From Desulfitibacter alkalitolerans DSM 16504 (GTDB lineage Bacteria; Bacillota; DSM-16504; Desulfitibacterales; Desulfitibacteraceae), in contig NZ_KK211101.1 in NCBI RefSeq assembly GCF_000620305.1, positions 248,001 to 312,000 on the forward strand: a stretch of 64,000 nt of DNA, in the 5' to 3' direction. The notes under the pieces are model-generated. The model saw only the letters and a list, made by a program, of their open reading frames with translations, did no database searches and was not told the DNA's origin. Positions 8,636 to 17,980 of this stretch are shown here, in pieces (within the stretch, counting starts at the first letter, position 1; every line of letters starts with the position of its first letter). The translations under genes were made by a program, and so were the position numbers.

Positions 8636-9448
8636 ATGAATTTGAATATTTTTAAAAACCGAACAGTCATCGGACTGGTATGTATTTTCCTTTCTCTTGT
8701 CATCTGCTTTGGGCTTACGCCTTTGATTAACAGTGGATTGCGTGCACAAACGGAAATTGTCAGAGTATCATCGACAGTGAAAAAAGGTGAAGTGCTTACT
8801 GCTGACAAGCTGGAAATCGTGAAAGTGGGGGCATATAACCTTCCGGACAACGTTATTAAGAGTAAAGATAGTGCCGTCGGAAAATATATCAATGCTGATT
8901 TGCAAAAAGGTGACTATATCCTTGTTTCAAAACTATCTGAAAAGCCACTTGCTGAGTTTGAATACTTAAATGACTTGGATGGGACAAAGGTTGCTATGTC
9001 CATTACCATCAAGTCTTTTGCTGCTGGTTTGTCAGGCAAATTGGAAGCCGGTGATATCGTAACCCTTATATCTGCAAATTACGATAACTTGGGAAAAGCA
9101 ACTATTCCACCTGAACTTCAATATGTAAAAGTTCTGGCAGCAACCGCAGAAACAGGTGATGATAAGGAATATGTGCCACAAAAAGAAACCAGCGGTGAAA
9201 ACGAAGAAAAGAAATTGCCGGCGACTATAACTTTGCTTGTCAATACAGAACAGGCTAAGATACTTGCAGACCTTGAGCAGAAAGGAAACGTTCATGCCAC
9301 CTTGGTTTACCGTGGTACTAACGAAAATGCCAACAAGTTTTTAGCTGAACAGGACAAACTCTTTGAGAAAAAGGAGGGCACCCCAAACACAGTTACAAAC
9401 GTCAAACAGAATGAGCAGAAAGAGGAGGGTAACGCTGATGCCGAATAA
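8636..9448 (+). CDS. CpaB/RcpC-like pilus assembly protein with SAF domain
   Basis: A 270-aa protein with one N-terminal membrane segment (~10-35) followed by an SAF-like domain (TVKKGEVLTADKLEIVKVG, residues ~45-105) and an RcpC/CpaB-like extracellular region (SGKLEAGDIVTLI). The charged, Glu/Lys-rich tail is probably unstructured. CpaB proteins help assemble Tad/Flp pili on the outer side of the membrane. ATG 8636 is preferred; TTG 8630 is four bases from the GGAGG. The 3' end overlaps the start of the ATPase gene at 9438. Confidence 0.75.
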   Translation: MNLNIFKNRTVIGLVCIFLSLVICFGLTPLINSGLRAQTEIVRVSSTVKKGEVLTADKLEIVKVGAYNLPDNVIKSKDSAVGKYINADLQKGDYILVSKLSEKPLAEFEYLNDLDGTKVAMSITIKSFAAGLSGKLEAGDIVTLISANYDNLGKATIPPELQYVKVLAATAETGDDKEYVPQKETSGENEEKKLPATITLLVNTEQAKILADLEQKGNVHATLVYRGTNENANKFLAEQDKLFEKKEGTPNTVTNVKQNEQKEEGNADAE

Positions 9449-10190
9449 AGGAAAACAATTGTTAACAGTATGGGGGAGTCCAGGAAGTGGGAAAACGGTT
9501 AGTGCCATAAAACTGGCAAAAGAGCTTGCAGATCAAAAGAAAAATGTGCTGCTCCTGCTGTGTGATGATATTTGTCCCACACTACCCACAATTTTTAAAT
9601 CCAAAACGCCGATTGATGTTTCAATCGGTGAGGTATTGACAGCTCCTAACATTACACAGGAAGTCATTTTAAGAAACTGTGTTTCTTTTGATAAGAATCC
9701 TTATATTAGTTTGCTGGGGTACAAGGCCGGAGAAAATCCATTTTCCTATGCTGAGTACAAGAAAGACCGAGCAGTTGATCTGTTGGTCCTTCTTCGCCAT
9801 ATTGCTGATTATGTGGTTATAGATTGTTCCAGTATGCTAACTGAAAGTATTATTTCAACAGTAGCCTTGGAAGTGGCTGATGGAGTATTAAGGATTGGAA
9901 GCTGTGATTTGAAAAGCGTGTCCTATTTCAGGTCCGTATTGCCACTGCTTAGTGAGCCTAAATTCAATGTAGACAAACATATTAAAGTGCTTTCAAATGT
10001 AAGGCCGTTGCAGGATGGCGAAGAATATAAGAATGCTTTTGGCGGTGTTTCCTATACTTTGCCCTATGTACAAGCCATTGATGAACAAAATTCTTCTCTC
10101 ACACTTTTTGATAGTATACCTGGGAAAGCTGCAAAAGCATATGACATGGTCTTAAAGGTAATCGTAAAGGAGGTGTTTGGCGATGAGTAG
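9438..10190 (+). CDS. CpaE-like P-loop ATPase of the Tad cluster
   Basis: A 250-aa ATPase with an early Walker A (WGSPGSGKTVSAIKLA, residues ~10-25) and a ParA/MinD-like fold. A DxxSMLTES segment near 130 corresponds to the switch region. ATG 9438 is chosen because GAGGAGG lies 8-14 bases upstream; longer readings enter the end of the cpaB-like frame. CpaE-type ATPases position or regulate Tad pilus assembly. It ends inside the start of the CpaF-like gene, consistent with coupled translation. Confidence 0.75.
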   Translation: MPNKGKQLLTVWGSPGSGKTVSAIKLAKELADQKKNVLLLLCDDICPTLPTIFKSKTPIDVSIGEVLTAPNITQEVILRNCVSFDKNPYISLLGYKAGENPFSYAEYKKDRAVDLLVLLRHIADYVVIDCSSMLTESIISTVALEVADGVLRIGSCDLKSVSYFRSVLPLLSEPKFNVDKHIKVLSNVRPLQDGEEYKNAFGGVSYTLPYVQAIDEQNSSLTLFDSIPGKAAKAYDMVLKVIVKEVFGDE

Positions 10191-11535
10191 AAACATCGGC
10201 CTGTTCTATAATGTAGCCAAAAACAAAAAGGGATTCTCTGAGGTTCTAAAGGAAATACAGGAATACTTATCAAGTAAATATGCTACCATGATTGCAAATA
10301 ACCCGGCAGAACAGAAACAACAAATAACAGCATTTATTGCAAAATACCTTACGGATTACAGATTGGGCGTAGAAGGCATGGATGGAGAAGAACTCGTTGA
10401 ACGCCTGTATACAGAGATGGCAGAGTTCTCTTTTCTAACCCAATATCTTTTTGCAACCAATATTGAGGAGATCAATATCAACAGTTGGAAAGATGTCAAG
10501 ATAACTTATTCAGATGGAAGGGTTCTCCCTTCCACTGAGAAGTTTAGCAGTCCTGAACACGCCGTTGATGTAGTCCGCAGATTACTTCACAAATCGGGTA
10601 TGATACTTGATAACTCACAGCCCGGTGTGGTGGGGCATCTTTCCAACAAAATCCGTATTACTGTTTTGGGAAACCCTATCACTGATGCAGATAAGGGTGT
10701 GGCTGCTTCAATCCGTATTGTTAATCCTCAAAAACTGAGGAGAAATGATTTTATAAAAAATAATACGGCCACAGCACAAATGTTGGACTTTTTAAGTACC
10801 TGTTTGAGATATGGGTTGTCAATGTGTGTAACCGGTAGTACGGGTTCAGGCAAAACCACTTTGATGAGCTGGCTTTTATCTACCGTTCCCGATGAAAAAC
10901 GTATCTTTACCATTGAGAATGGCTGTCGAGAATTTGACCTTGTAAAAGAGGATGAAAGGGGTAACGTCATCAACAATGTGGTGCATACCGTCACCCGATA
11001 TTCGGAAGACCCCAAGCAGAATATTGACCAGGAAAAACTTCTGGAGTATGCCCTTACTTGTAACCCTGATGTTATCTGCGTCGGTGAGATGAAATCGGCA
11101 GAAGCTTTTGCAGCCCAGGAAGCAGCTCGAACCGGTCATGCCGTTATTACTACAACCCATGCAAACAGTTGTACCGCAACATATCATCGTATGGTAACAC
11201 TGTGTACCCAGAAATATGATATCAATGATAAGACCTTATATAACCTTGTGACTGAGGCCTTTCCGCTGGTCATGTTTATTAAGAAGTTAGAGGATAACAG
11301 CCGTAAAGTCATGGAAATAACAGAGTGTGAGATTTGCGAAGACGGGACACGCAAAATTCACACTCTTTTTCGTTACCATATCACTGAAAATACAGTTGTG
11401 GATGGCAAGGTGCAGATTAAGGGTAAATATCAGAAGGTCGGCAATATATCGCAAAGTCTGCAAAAGCGACTTCTTGAAAACGGTATGCCTGTGAGTCTGC
11501 TTGAAAAAATCACAGAAGGAGCTGATGTAGCATGA
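10183..11535 (+). CDS. CpaF/TadA-like secretion ATPase (VirB11 superfamily)
   Basis: A hexameric traffic ATPase of ~450 aa that powers pilus or substrate export. It has an N-terminal helical domain, then the core with Walker A (TGSTGSGKTTLMSWLLS, near 216-232), an Asp box (FTIENGCREFDL), Walker B (PDVICVGEMKSAEAF) and a His box (TGHAVITTTHA). All parts expected of an active CpaF/VirB11 enzyme are present. ATG 10183 follows AAAGGAGG; TTG 10177 is an alternative. Neighbouring TadB and TadC-like genes make it the Tad motor. In this hybrid operon it might also serve the conjugation channel. Confidence 0.9.
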   Translation: MSRNIGLFYNVAKNKKGFSEVLKEIQEYLSSKYATMIANNPAEQKQQITAFIAKYLTDYRLGVEGMDGEELVERLYTEMAEFSFLTQYLFATNIEEININSWKDVKITYSDGRVLPSTEKFSSPEHAVDVVRRLLHKSGMILDNSQPGVVGHLSNKIRITVLGNPITDADKGVAASIRIVNPQKLRRNDFIKNNTATAQMLDFLSTCLRYGLSMCVTGSTGSGKTTLMSWLLSTVPDEKRIFTIENGCREFDLVKEDERGNVINNVVHTVTRYSEDPKQNIDQEKLLEYALTCNPDVICVGEMKSAEAFAAQEAARTGHAVITTTHANSCTATYHRMVTLCTQKYDINDKTLYNLVTEAFPLVMFIKKLEDNSRKVMEITECEICEDGTRKIHTLFRYHITENTVVDGKVQIKGKYQKVGNISQSLQKRLLENGMPVSLLEKITEGADVA

Positions 11536-12461
11536 CATTATTTATTTTAATTGCCTTTGTAGGTCTGATTGCAGGATTTTTTTTGATTTTAAATTTATCG
11601 CCTTTTGAGTTTGCCGAAAATATTGTAAAACCCTTTCAGAACCGCAAAACACCGATTGGAAAGAGAATTGAAGCAATAAAAAATCCAAAGCCTGTTAAGG
11701 GAATCAGAAAAACTGTAAGAGATGCCAAAGAGGTTTTATCCCTCATGGGCAAGGAGGGCAAATTCGGAGCAATATGTGCGTTATCCTTTTTTCTCATGGT
11801 AATAGGGTTATTTGCTTCTGTTCTCATGGATAACTTTCTAATGGTTCCTGTTGCTTCAATTGGGCTGGCTCTTGTCCCTTTTTGGTATTTAATTTTTACT
11901 TCTCATTCCTACAAAAAGCAGATGAATGCAGAAATGGAAACAGCTCTATCAATAATTACCACAAGCTATTTGAGAAATGAGAGTATTATTACTGCTGTTC
12001 AGGAGAATATCACCTATCTGAATCCACCAATCTCCAATGTTTTTCAATCATTCTTGACACAGGCAAAAATGATTAATGTTAATGTGAAGCAGGCTCTTTC
12101 TGATATGAAACCAAAGCTGAACCATTATGTTTTTAGTGAGTGGGTAGATGCCATGATTGCCTGCCAGGAGGACAAAACACTAAAAACTACATTGTCACCA
12201 ATCATCTCAAAGCTCTCTGATATGCGAATTGTTTCAGCAGAGCTGGATTATCTGATGTATGAACCGTTGAAAGAGTTTATCACAATGGCTCTGCTTTTGG
12301 TGGCAAATATTCCGCTTATTTATTTCTTAAACAGAGACTGGTATTCGGTACTCATGAATACGGCACTTGGTAAGGGAATATTGGCTATATGTGCTTTCGC
12401 AATACTTATTTCTTTTGCCGCAGTAATCAGGCTTACCAAACCAATCGAGTATAAGAGGTAG
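11532..12461 (+). CDS. TadB-like inner-membrane platform protein
   Basis: A 309-aa type II secretion F-family protein. It has membrane segments near the N-terminus (3-22), a pair at ~85-130 and another pair at the C-terminus (~250-300), flanking a cytoplasmic helical domain (AEMETALSIITTSYLRNESI). This is the TadB arrangement of the platform on which the CpaF motor acts. It overlaps cpaF by four bases. The partner TadC-like protein lies at 13587. Confidence 0.75.
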   Translation: MTLFILIAFVGLIAGFFLILNLSPFEFAENIVKPFQNRKTPIGKRIEAIKNPKPVKGIRKTVRDAKEVLSLMGKEGKFGAICALSFFLMVIGLFASVLMDNFLMVPVASIGLALVPFWYLIFTSHSYKKQMNAEMETALSIITTSYLRNESIITAVQENITYLNPPISNVFQSFLTQAKMINVNVKQALSDMKPKLNHYVFSEWVDAMIACQEDKTLKTTLSPIISKLSDMRIVSAELDYLMYEPLKEFITMALLLVANIPLIYFLNRDWYSVLMNTALGKGILAICAFAILISFAAVIRLTKPIEYKR

Positions 12462-12520
12462 TATCAAATCAAAACCACAGATTACTTAGCGCAAATATAA
12501 GCAAGAAAGGAGTTTTTACC

Positions 12521-12820
12521 ATGTTACAAGATAAAACAATTAAACAGAAAGATTATGAAAGGGCTTCCCAACTATTAGGGAAGCTCTTTGAAGTTGATTC
12601 GGACATTACAGAACAAATCAGCAGGTGCATCCAGTACTATGGAGCAGGGGGATTTTTCAAGAACCTTGAAACCTTTGATTTTTCAGCAGATGTCTTTGAA
12701 AAGTTGAATGCTGTTAGACTCGTGCTGTTTGGTATGGGCGAAGAGGTAATGCCGGAGGTACTGATAGATGAAATAAGAACACAGAAGATTGACAGCACGG
12801 AAGGTGGTGCAAAGCAGTGA
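12521..12820 (+). CDS. Small acidic protein, function unknown
   Basis: A 99-aa soluble protein with an AGAAAGGAG ribosome site. It is helical and acidic, with no motif I recognise (segments YERASQLLGKLFEVDSDI and FSADVFEKLNAVRLVLFGMG). Its stop overlaps the RadC-like gene's GTG start, so the two are probably co-translated. It lies between the two Tad platform genes, where RadC-like genes and small partners of unknown role often sit on Firmicute ICEs. Confidence 0.5.
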   Translation: MLQDKTIKQKDYERASQLLGKLFEVDSDITEQISRCIQYYGAGGFFKNLETFDFSADVFEKLNAVRLVLFGMGEEVMPEVLIDEIRTQKIDSTEGGAKQ

Positions 12821-13599
12821 AGAAAAAGTATGATGAGGCTTATGCATCCAGTTTCATTAAAGGTTTGACAAGGCTTACAGGGATTTCTGAAAGTAAACTC
12901 AAAAAATATGCAGCCGAGAACAATCTCTTTAATGTTTTGGAACACCCCAACATTATTGAGCCTAACAAACAGCAGCTTGAAAAGATCTATGTCTTAAATG
13001 AGTTTATATCTACCTATAAACTTCTCAAATTACAGGAGAAGGAGAACAAGATTGTATTAAACTCTTCTACGGTAGCAGGGGAGTATTTTGTTTCTTTATT
13101 GGGCGGAATTAAAGACAGAGAGAAGTTCATGGCAGCCTTTTTAGATAGCGGCAACAACATCATCGAAACAAGAACATTTTCTGAGGGAAGTATTGGAGAA
13201 GCAGTTGTTTATCCAAGGATGATTCTAAAGGCTGCTCTTGACTGTGACTGCAAATCAATCATTTTAGCTCATAATCACCCTGGGGGAAGCCTAAATCCTT
13301 CAATCCAAGACCGAGATATCACAGAAAAGTTGGTATCCATCTTTGCACCACTTCAGATCAGTGTGGTAGACCATATTATCGTTGCAAATATCAATTACCA
13401 CTCCATGGCCGAGAGGGGAAGCATTCCCCATCCATCCCCTCATGTAAGTTATGACGCAATTCCTTTGAGTGATAGAAAGATGGCCAAAGAAGAAATAATG
13501 GGCTTCAATGCTGATATGTTGAACAAAGACGATTTAGAACTGGACAGCATGTATTGCTTTGAACAGGATGGCGAGGAGGAAGATGAATGGGAGATTTGA
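12817..13599 (+). CDS. RadC-like JAB/MPN-domain protein
   Basis: A 260-aa protein with GTG start 12817. Residues ~85-200 form the JAB/MPN metalloprotease-like domain with the metal motif AHNHPGGSLNPSIQD near 150-164 and an upstream catalytic Glu in IGEAVVYPRMI. This is the RadC/YsxC-type signature carried by many mobile elements. Despite the name, a DNA repair role is not established. The N-terminal ~80 residues are helical, and the C-terminal tail is acidic (QDGEEEDEWEI). It overlaps the next gene by 13 bases. Confidence 0.8.
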   Translation: MKKKYDEAYASSFIKGLTRLTGISESKLKKYAAENNLFNVLEHPNIIEPNKQQLEKIYVLNEFISTYKLLKLQEKENKIVLNSSTVAGEYFVSLLGGIKDREKFMAAFLDSGNNIIETRTFSEGSIGEAVVYPRMILKAALDCDCKSIILAHNHPGGSLNPSIQDRDITEKLVSIFAPLQISVVDHIIVANINYHSMAERGSIPHPSPHVSYDAIPLSDRKMAKEEIMGFNADMLNKDDLELDSMYCFEQDGEEEDEWEI

Positions 13600-14474
13600 T
13601 GTTATTCTTCATTTTAACTGCTTCTGGACTGCTGCTGGCAAGTGGTATGTATTTTATCCTTGCTCAGGCACTACACCTGCCGAGAATAGCAACAACCAAA
13701 GCAGTCTTAAATGTTGCAAGGCAGGATAAAAAGCAAACAAAAAACATGGAAGTCATTATTTTTGAATTGGCTTCCAAGTTTTCTAAATTTATAAGGATGG
13801 ACGATTACAAGAAAAGAAAAATGACTGCTACTTTAAAGTCCGCAGGAATCAAACTGACACCTGAAACCTATATTGCAAAAGCTTGGGTTAAATCAGGGCT
13901 GATTGCTGCTTTGCTTATACCCATTTTACCCATGCTCCCAATTTTAGCACCGGTTATCATATTATTGGCTATTGCGGTGCTTTTCAAAGAGCTTCGCTTT
14001 GCTGATGAAATTTTACGACAAAAGAGAGAAGAAATTGAATATGAATTGCCAAGGTTTGTTTCCACGGTATCACAGTCGTTAAAAGCCACTCGCGATGTTC
14101 CGGCGATTTTGCAATCCTATCAAAAAAGTGCAGGAGAAAGTTTCAGACAGGAACTTGAAATAACTATTGCAGACATGAAATCAGGTAACGAAGAAACAGC
14201 ACTTACAAGGTTGGAATCTCGAATCGGCAGCACCATGCTGTCCGATGTTGTGCGAGGGCTTATATCTGTAAAACGCGGAGATAACGGAGTCATGTATTTT
14301 GAAATGCTTAACCATGCTTTTAAGCAAATGGAACTTCAAAAGCTGAAATTGATTGCTATGAAACAGCCTGGAAAGGTTAAGAAATATTCATTTACCATGC
14401 TCGGCTGCTTCCTGTTCATGTATCTTGGCATCCTTGGTTATGAGATTATTAATGCACTCGGCAAGATGTTCTAA
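13587..14474 (+). CDS. TadC-like inner-membrane platform protein
   Basis: A 295-aa type II secretion F-family protein: N-terminal membrane helix (~5-27), a central hydrophobic pair (~110-135), a helical cytoplasmic F domain (YELPRFVSTVSQSLKATRDV, near 150-170) and a C-terminal helix pair. This is the second platform subunit of the Tad machine, pairing with the TadB-like protein at 11532. It starts inside the RadC-like gene. Confidence 0.75.
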   Translation: MGDLMLFFILTASGLLLASGMYFILAQALHLPRIATTKAVLNVARQDKKQTKNMEVIIFELASKFSKFIRMDDYKKRKMTATLKSAGIKLTPETYIAKAWVKSGLIAALLIPILPMLPILAPVIILLAIAVLFKELRFADEILRQKREEIEYELPRFVSTVSQSLKATRDVPAILQSYQKSAGESFRQELEITIADMKSGNEETALTRLESRIGSTMLSDVVRGLISVKRGDNGVMYFEMLNHAFKQMELQKLKLIAMKQPGKVKKYSFTMLGCFLFMYLGILGYEIINALGKMF

Positions 14475-14510
14475 CTGTATTTTTCATGTTCAAGGAAAGG
14501 AGGGTCACAA

Positions 14511-14906
14511 TTGATCGAGTTATTTAAAGATAAAAAAGGTGCGAGCTTTGTTGATGCATGTGTTTTGGTTTTGGCGATTGCAATGGTCTTGGCGCTTTTT
14601 GTCAAGGTTATGCCTGTATTTATCGCAAAGCAACAATTAGATACATTTGCCACTGAACTTTGCAGGACTGCTGAAATTGCCGGTGGCGTAGGAAGTGCTA
14701 CCACAGTCAAAGCGGAACAACTTCGTAATCAAACAGGATTAAACCCTACAATACAATGGTCGAGAATGGGCAATATTCAACTCAATGAGGAATTTACCGT
14801 TACTTTGACCACTTCCGTAAACATTGGGCTGTTTGGCGAATTTGCTTCATTTCCAATCACATTAACGTCAAAAGCAACGGGTGCATCGGAGGTGTATCAT
14901 AAGTGA
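14511..14906 (+). CDS. TadE-like pseudopilin (DUF4320-like)
   Basis: A 131-aa protein with TTG start 14511 after GGAAAGGAGGG. The N-terminus has the pseudopilin pattern: short basic leader (LFKDKKGAS), then a long hydrophobic helix (~12-35) and a small extracellular beta-rich domain. Prepilin peptidase would be expected to cut near the KKGAS boundary. Similar DUF4320 proteins occur in Firmicute ICE transfer operons. It overlaps the following TadE-like gene by four bases. It probably forms a minor pilus subunit. Confidence 0.65.
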   Translation: MIELFKDKKGASFVDACVLVLAIAMVLALFVKVMPVFIAKQQLDTFATELCRTAEIAGGVGSATTVKAEQLRNQTGLNPTIQWSRMGNIQLNEEFTVTLTTSVNIGLFGEFASFPITLTSKATGASEVYHK

Positions 14907-15448
14907 CGAAACTGAAAAATGTCCTATCTGATAAAACGGGCAGTTCTACACCTTTAATTATTGCAGTTGTACTTGCTATCATTATTTTGTCCAGTTCTGC
15001 CTTTGAGTATATGCGACTGATGATAGTGGCTGTAGGTGTAAGAGATGCTGTCCAATCAGCAGTAATTGATGTAGCTACTGAAAATTGGGATGAAGCTTAT
15101 AACGGTCTGCGTGAAGGGTACTCAGGAGGATATGTTCTTTCAGGGACATCCTGGAATCAAAATATAACAACCGGCGACGTTTACGGAAGGCTCAAGGATA
15201 ATCTTGGATTGAAACAAGAAAATGGCAAGTATGTAAAGTATGCCGGCAGTACATTGGAGTATGCAGTTTCGGGATTGTCGGTAAGTGTAACCAATGCTCC
15301 TTTGGCTCCGTCAAATATAAACGGAATCAGCCAGCTCACCGTTGAGGGTACAGTTGATATAGCTGTGCCCTTATCTTTTGGATGGGGGCATCTACCGCCG
15401 ATGCAGATAAAAATGAAACTCAAAGCCGGTTACACACCTAAGTTCTGA
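14903..15448 (+). CDS. Second TadE-like pseudopilin/secreted subunit
   Basis: A 181-aa protein with a GTG start, short polar leader (SDKTGSSTP), one membrane helix (~18-38) and a Tyr/Gly-rich extracellular domain (YNGLREGYSGGYVLSGTSWN). It resembles TadE/TadF-type minor pilins. Translation is coupled to the gene at 14511. No gene follows for 157 bases, and a promoter-like sequence lies in that gap, so this may end one transcription unit. Confidence 0.6.
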   Translation: MTKLKNVLSDKTGSSTPLIIAVVLAIIILSSSAFEYMRLMIVAVGVRDAVQSAVIDVATENWDEAYNGLREGYSGGYVLSGTSWNQNITTGDVYGRLKDNLGLKQENGKYVKYAGSTLEYAVSGLSVSVTNAPLAPSNINGISQLTVEGTVDIAVPLSFGWGHLPPMQIKMKLKAGYTPKF

Positions 15449-15515
15449 TAGAGCCTATATGATTTATGTTGATAAAACATCAGAAATGATATGAAACATA
15501 GTGCGTAATTATTAC

Positions 15516-15544
15516 TGGACGTTACGCAAGTCCGGTGGTATAAT
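15516..15544 (+). promoter_or_regulatory. Sigma-A-type promoter before the surface-protein genes
   Basis: TGGACG (15516-15521), 17-bp spacer, TATAAT (15539-15544), with a TGG just before the -10. It faces the gene at 15606. The perfect -10 makes it credible; the -35 is poor. Confidence 0.5.
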
Positions 15545-15605
15545 GTAGCCAAGAAGCTGTACAACTTGATATATTGATTTATGCCTTTGAAGGAGGTATG
15601 TTGTT

Positions 15606-16175
15606 ATGGAAAAATTAACCCTTAAAATGAAAAAGGGATTTATAATTGCAGGATTGTCTGCTTTGTGTGTTCTGCTCGTTGTAGGGATATTTGCAGTGCT
15701 TGGAGAAGGAACGGACAAAACTAAATTACCGGCCACCTCGCAGGATACAAATAATCCTGTATCTGTGGGCGAAATTCAAAATGATAAAGTAAATGAACCA
15801 AGTGTTACTGTGCAGGAGGTTACTCCGAAAGAGACACAGGACACAAATACATTAAAACCCAACGATATTCAATTGACGGAAATTCCTGTGAGACCTCAGC
15901 CACCTGAAAAGCCTGATACAGCAGTGGATAGCGACAAACCACACGATATCCCTAAAGATACAAACTTGACTAATCCGGACAAAAAACCTACTGTAACGGT
16001 CAAACCGGTAGAGCCTACAAAACCCAAAGAGGATAAGCCGACGGGCGGTGAAACCAACAGCAAAGGCGAAGTCTATGTTCCCGGATTTGGCTGGGTCAAG
16101 AACAGTGGTTCAAATGAAGAAATCAAAAGCCAATCGGATGGGGACTGGAATAAACAGATTGGTGACATGAATTAA
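15606..16175 (+). CDS. Membrane-anchored, Pro/Thr-rich extracellular protein
   Basis: A 189-aa protein with ATG start and AAGGAGG upstream. One membrane helix (~12-33), then a low-complexity region rich in Thr, Pro, Lys and Asp (repeated KPxxT/KP-type units), and a short C-terminal block with GEVYVPGFGWVKNSG. The layout suggests a wall-spanning stalk anchored in the membrane with a small outer tip. I know no function. It lies between the pseudopilins and a large secreted protein, so a role in cell-surface contact during mating is plausible but inferred. Confidence 0.6.
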   Translation: MEKLTLKMKKGFIIAGLSALCVLLVVGIFAVLGEGTDKTKLPATSQDTNNPVSVGEIQNDKVNEPSVTVQEVTPKETQDTNTLKPNDIQLTEIPVRPQPPEKPDTAVDSDKPHDIPKDTNLTNPDKKPTVTVKPVEPTKPKEDKPTGGETNSKGEVYVPGFGWVKNSGSNEEIKSQSDGDWNKQIGDMN

Positions 16176-16245
16176 CTGAATATAGGCATTTAAGCAGAGG
16201 TAAGTCTTAAGGATTTACCTCTTTTAATTTTATGAGGAGGTCAAG

Positions 16246-17967
16246 ATGAAAAGCAAAATATTTTCTGTATTTCTAATCATAGCCCTTTTGTTTACGTCTC
16301 CGTTAACAGCTTTTGCAGAAGGAGATGGAAACATAGATAACGGTGGCGGTGGGATGGGAAACGGTACAAGTCAAAACTCCTGGACACCCGGTAATGACGG
16401 TGTCAGAGTTACCATCATCGATACACAAACAGGAAAGCCTGTTGGTACGCCTATCGACTATACAAACCAAAGTCCATCGGCCGGTATAGTGCATTTTGGG
16501 AAAAACTCAAAGATTCACTATCGAGATGGAAGCCAACTTTCGCCTATTATGGGGAGTTATCAATATCACAACCCGGCTGTATCCTTACCGAGAATTATAA
16601 GCAGTGGCAGTGTAAGTGCAAGCATTGAAGCAATAAAAAAATACTTTTGTTCCGATGGTGCTGCTCGAATGATTGCCAATGATTTTGGTATCTCTTTTGA
16701 GCAACTTACGAATGGGAATTATAAACTGCTCCTTGAACCAATTGCTTATTTTAAATATCAAGGTATTCAAATGGGCATGACAGCTCATGAAGCTGCTTTG
16801 TACGATCAGATACAAAACGGTGATTTGAGGAGTAAGATGGTTAGCCTAACCCATCAAAACTTGCCATTGGCTATGTTTTTGGAACGTTCCGATTTGGGGT
16901 TTCCCGCATGGAATGGACCATCGTCTGGAAGGCAATCCAATACCACTATTCTTACTTATTTGGGTTTAGGGATTGTAAGCTATAAGGACACTCCGCCCAC
17001 TGACCCGGTTGATACGTCAATTGAATATAGAACCAACACTCAGGTGATTACTGCTGTAACACTTAATACGACAAAAGAAATCAATCCCGATAGTCCTGCA
17101 ACAGTAACGTTTAATGTCGGTGGAAATATATACACCATGAGCAATATTGTAATTCCTGAAGGAGAAAGTCAACTGGTATGGTGCAAATGGATAACGCCAT
17201 CGACCGAACAGAATGTAACGATAACGGTCAGTACAAACAAAGGTTATCTGAGTGAAAACGTGATAAAAGCCAAAATTGTTGACCTTGACAAAAATCTCCC
17301 GCCTGATCCAACTGCAAAAGATAGAAACGATGGGTTTAAAACACCAAGCATTCCAAACAAGAATCAGAAAACTTATGCAACCTGGAGTGTCTGGTGGGCA
17401 AAATGGCACCCTTATTGGGTATGGATTTCCGATTGGGACTGGTGCGATCATGGCGAATGGGGGCATTGGGTTGACAACGGCTGGTGGGAAGATCATGGAT
17501 GGTATGACTTTTTTACTGATGTTTACAGTGCAAGTCTGACAGCATCAAGCAATATTACACCTGATAGCAAGTCACCTACCGCAACAGGTAAAACCATGAA
17601 AAGCGGTTACGGTATCAATAACAGGGTCCAAACAAATTTCTCATCTTCTGCGCCAAGCAGCCATGTAACCGGTGCACAAACGGCGGTAAGTTATTTTCCC
17701 GAATTTTCCTATGAAACCTATTGGAGGTTACTCGAACGTACTGTGAACGGCTATTCGGCACAGTTTGAATTTAAGGTGAATCCATATAGCACCTATCGTC
17801 AAAGATGTCATTTTAGCCCTGTCTGGTATCCGAACGGACAGTATAGAGTCTACACCTATGTTCAGGATGCATGGACACCTGCCGGAATGTTATCAATGAA
17901 TTTGAACGATTATGTGAATATTTCTGGATCATTATATGATGATTGGCATATTGCCCCAAAACAGTAA
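16246..17967 (+). CDS. Large secreted surface protein with Trp-rich segment
   Basis: A 573-aa protein with a clear signal peptide (basic start, hydrophobic core ~6-20, AFAEG cleavage region near 23-25). A Gly/Asn-rich stretch follows (DGNIDNGGGGMGNGTS), then a mixed domain to ~220 and beta-rich repeats (~240-350). Residues ~374-420 carry 13 Trp in 46 positions (for example WSVWWAKWHPYWVW). The rest is Ser/Thr/Tyr-rich without an LPxTG sorting signal or C-terminal anchor. It is most likely an exported adhesin-like or mating-contact protein of the ICE. No catalytic motif is seen and I do not recognise a named family. Confidence 0.7.
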   Translation: MKSKIFSVFLIIALLFTSPLTAFAEGDGNIDNGGGGMGNGTSQNSWTPGNDGVRVTIIDTQTGKPVGTPIDYTNQSPSAGIVHFGKNSKIHYRDGSQLSPIMGSYQYHNPAVSLPRIISSGSVSASIEAIKKYFCSDGAARMIANDFGISFEQLTNGNYKLLLEPIAYFKYQGIQMGMTAHEAALYDQIQNGDLRSKMVSLTHQNLPLAMFLERSDLGFPAWNGPSSGRQSNTTILTYLGLGIVSYKDTPPTDPVDTSIEYRTNTQVITAVTLNTTKEINPDSPATVTFNVGGNIYTMSNIVIPEGESQLVWCKWITPSTEQNVTITVSTNKGYLSENVIKAKIVDLDKNLPPDPTAKDRNDGFKTPSIPNKNQKTYATWSVWWAKWHPYWVWISDWDWCDHGEWGHWVDNGWWEDHGWYDFFTDVYSASLTASSNITPDSKSPTATGKTMKSGYGINNRVQTNFSSSAPSSHVTGAQTAVSYFPEFSYETYWRLLERTVNGYSAQFEFKVNPYSTYRQRCHFSPVWYPNGQYRVYTYVQDAWTPAGMLSMNLNDYVNISGSLYDDWHIAPKQ

Positions 17968-17980
17968 AGGAGGATTTTGA

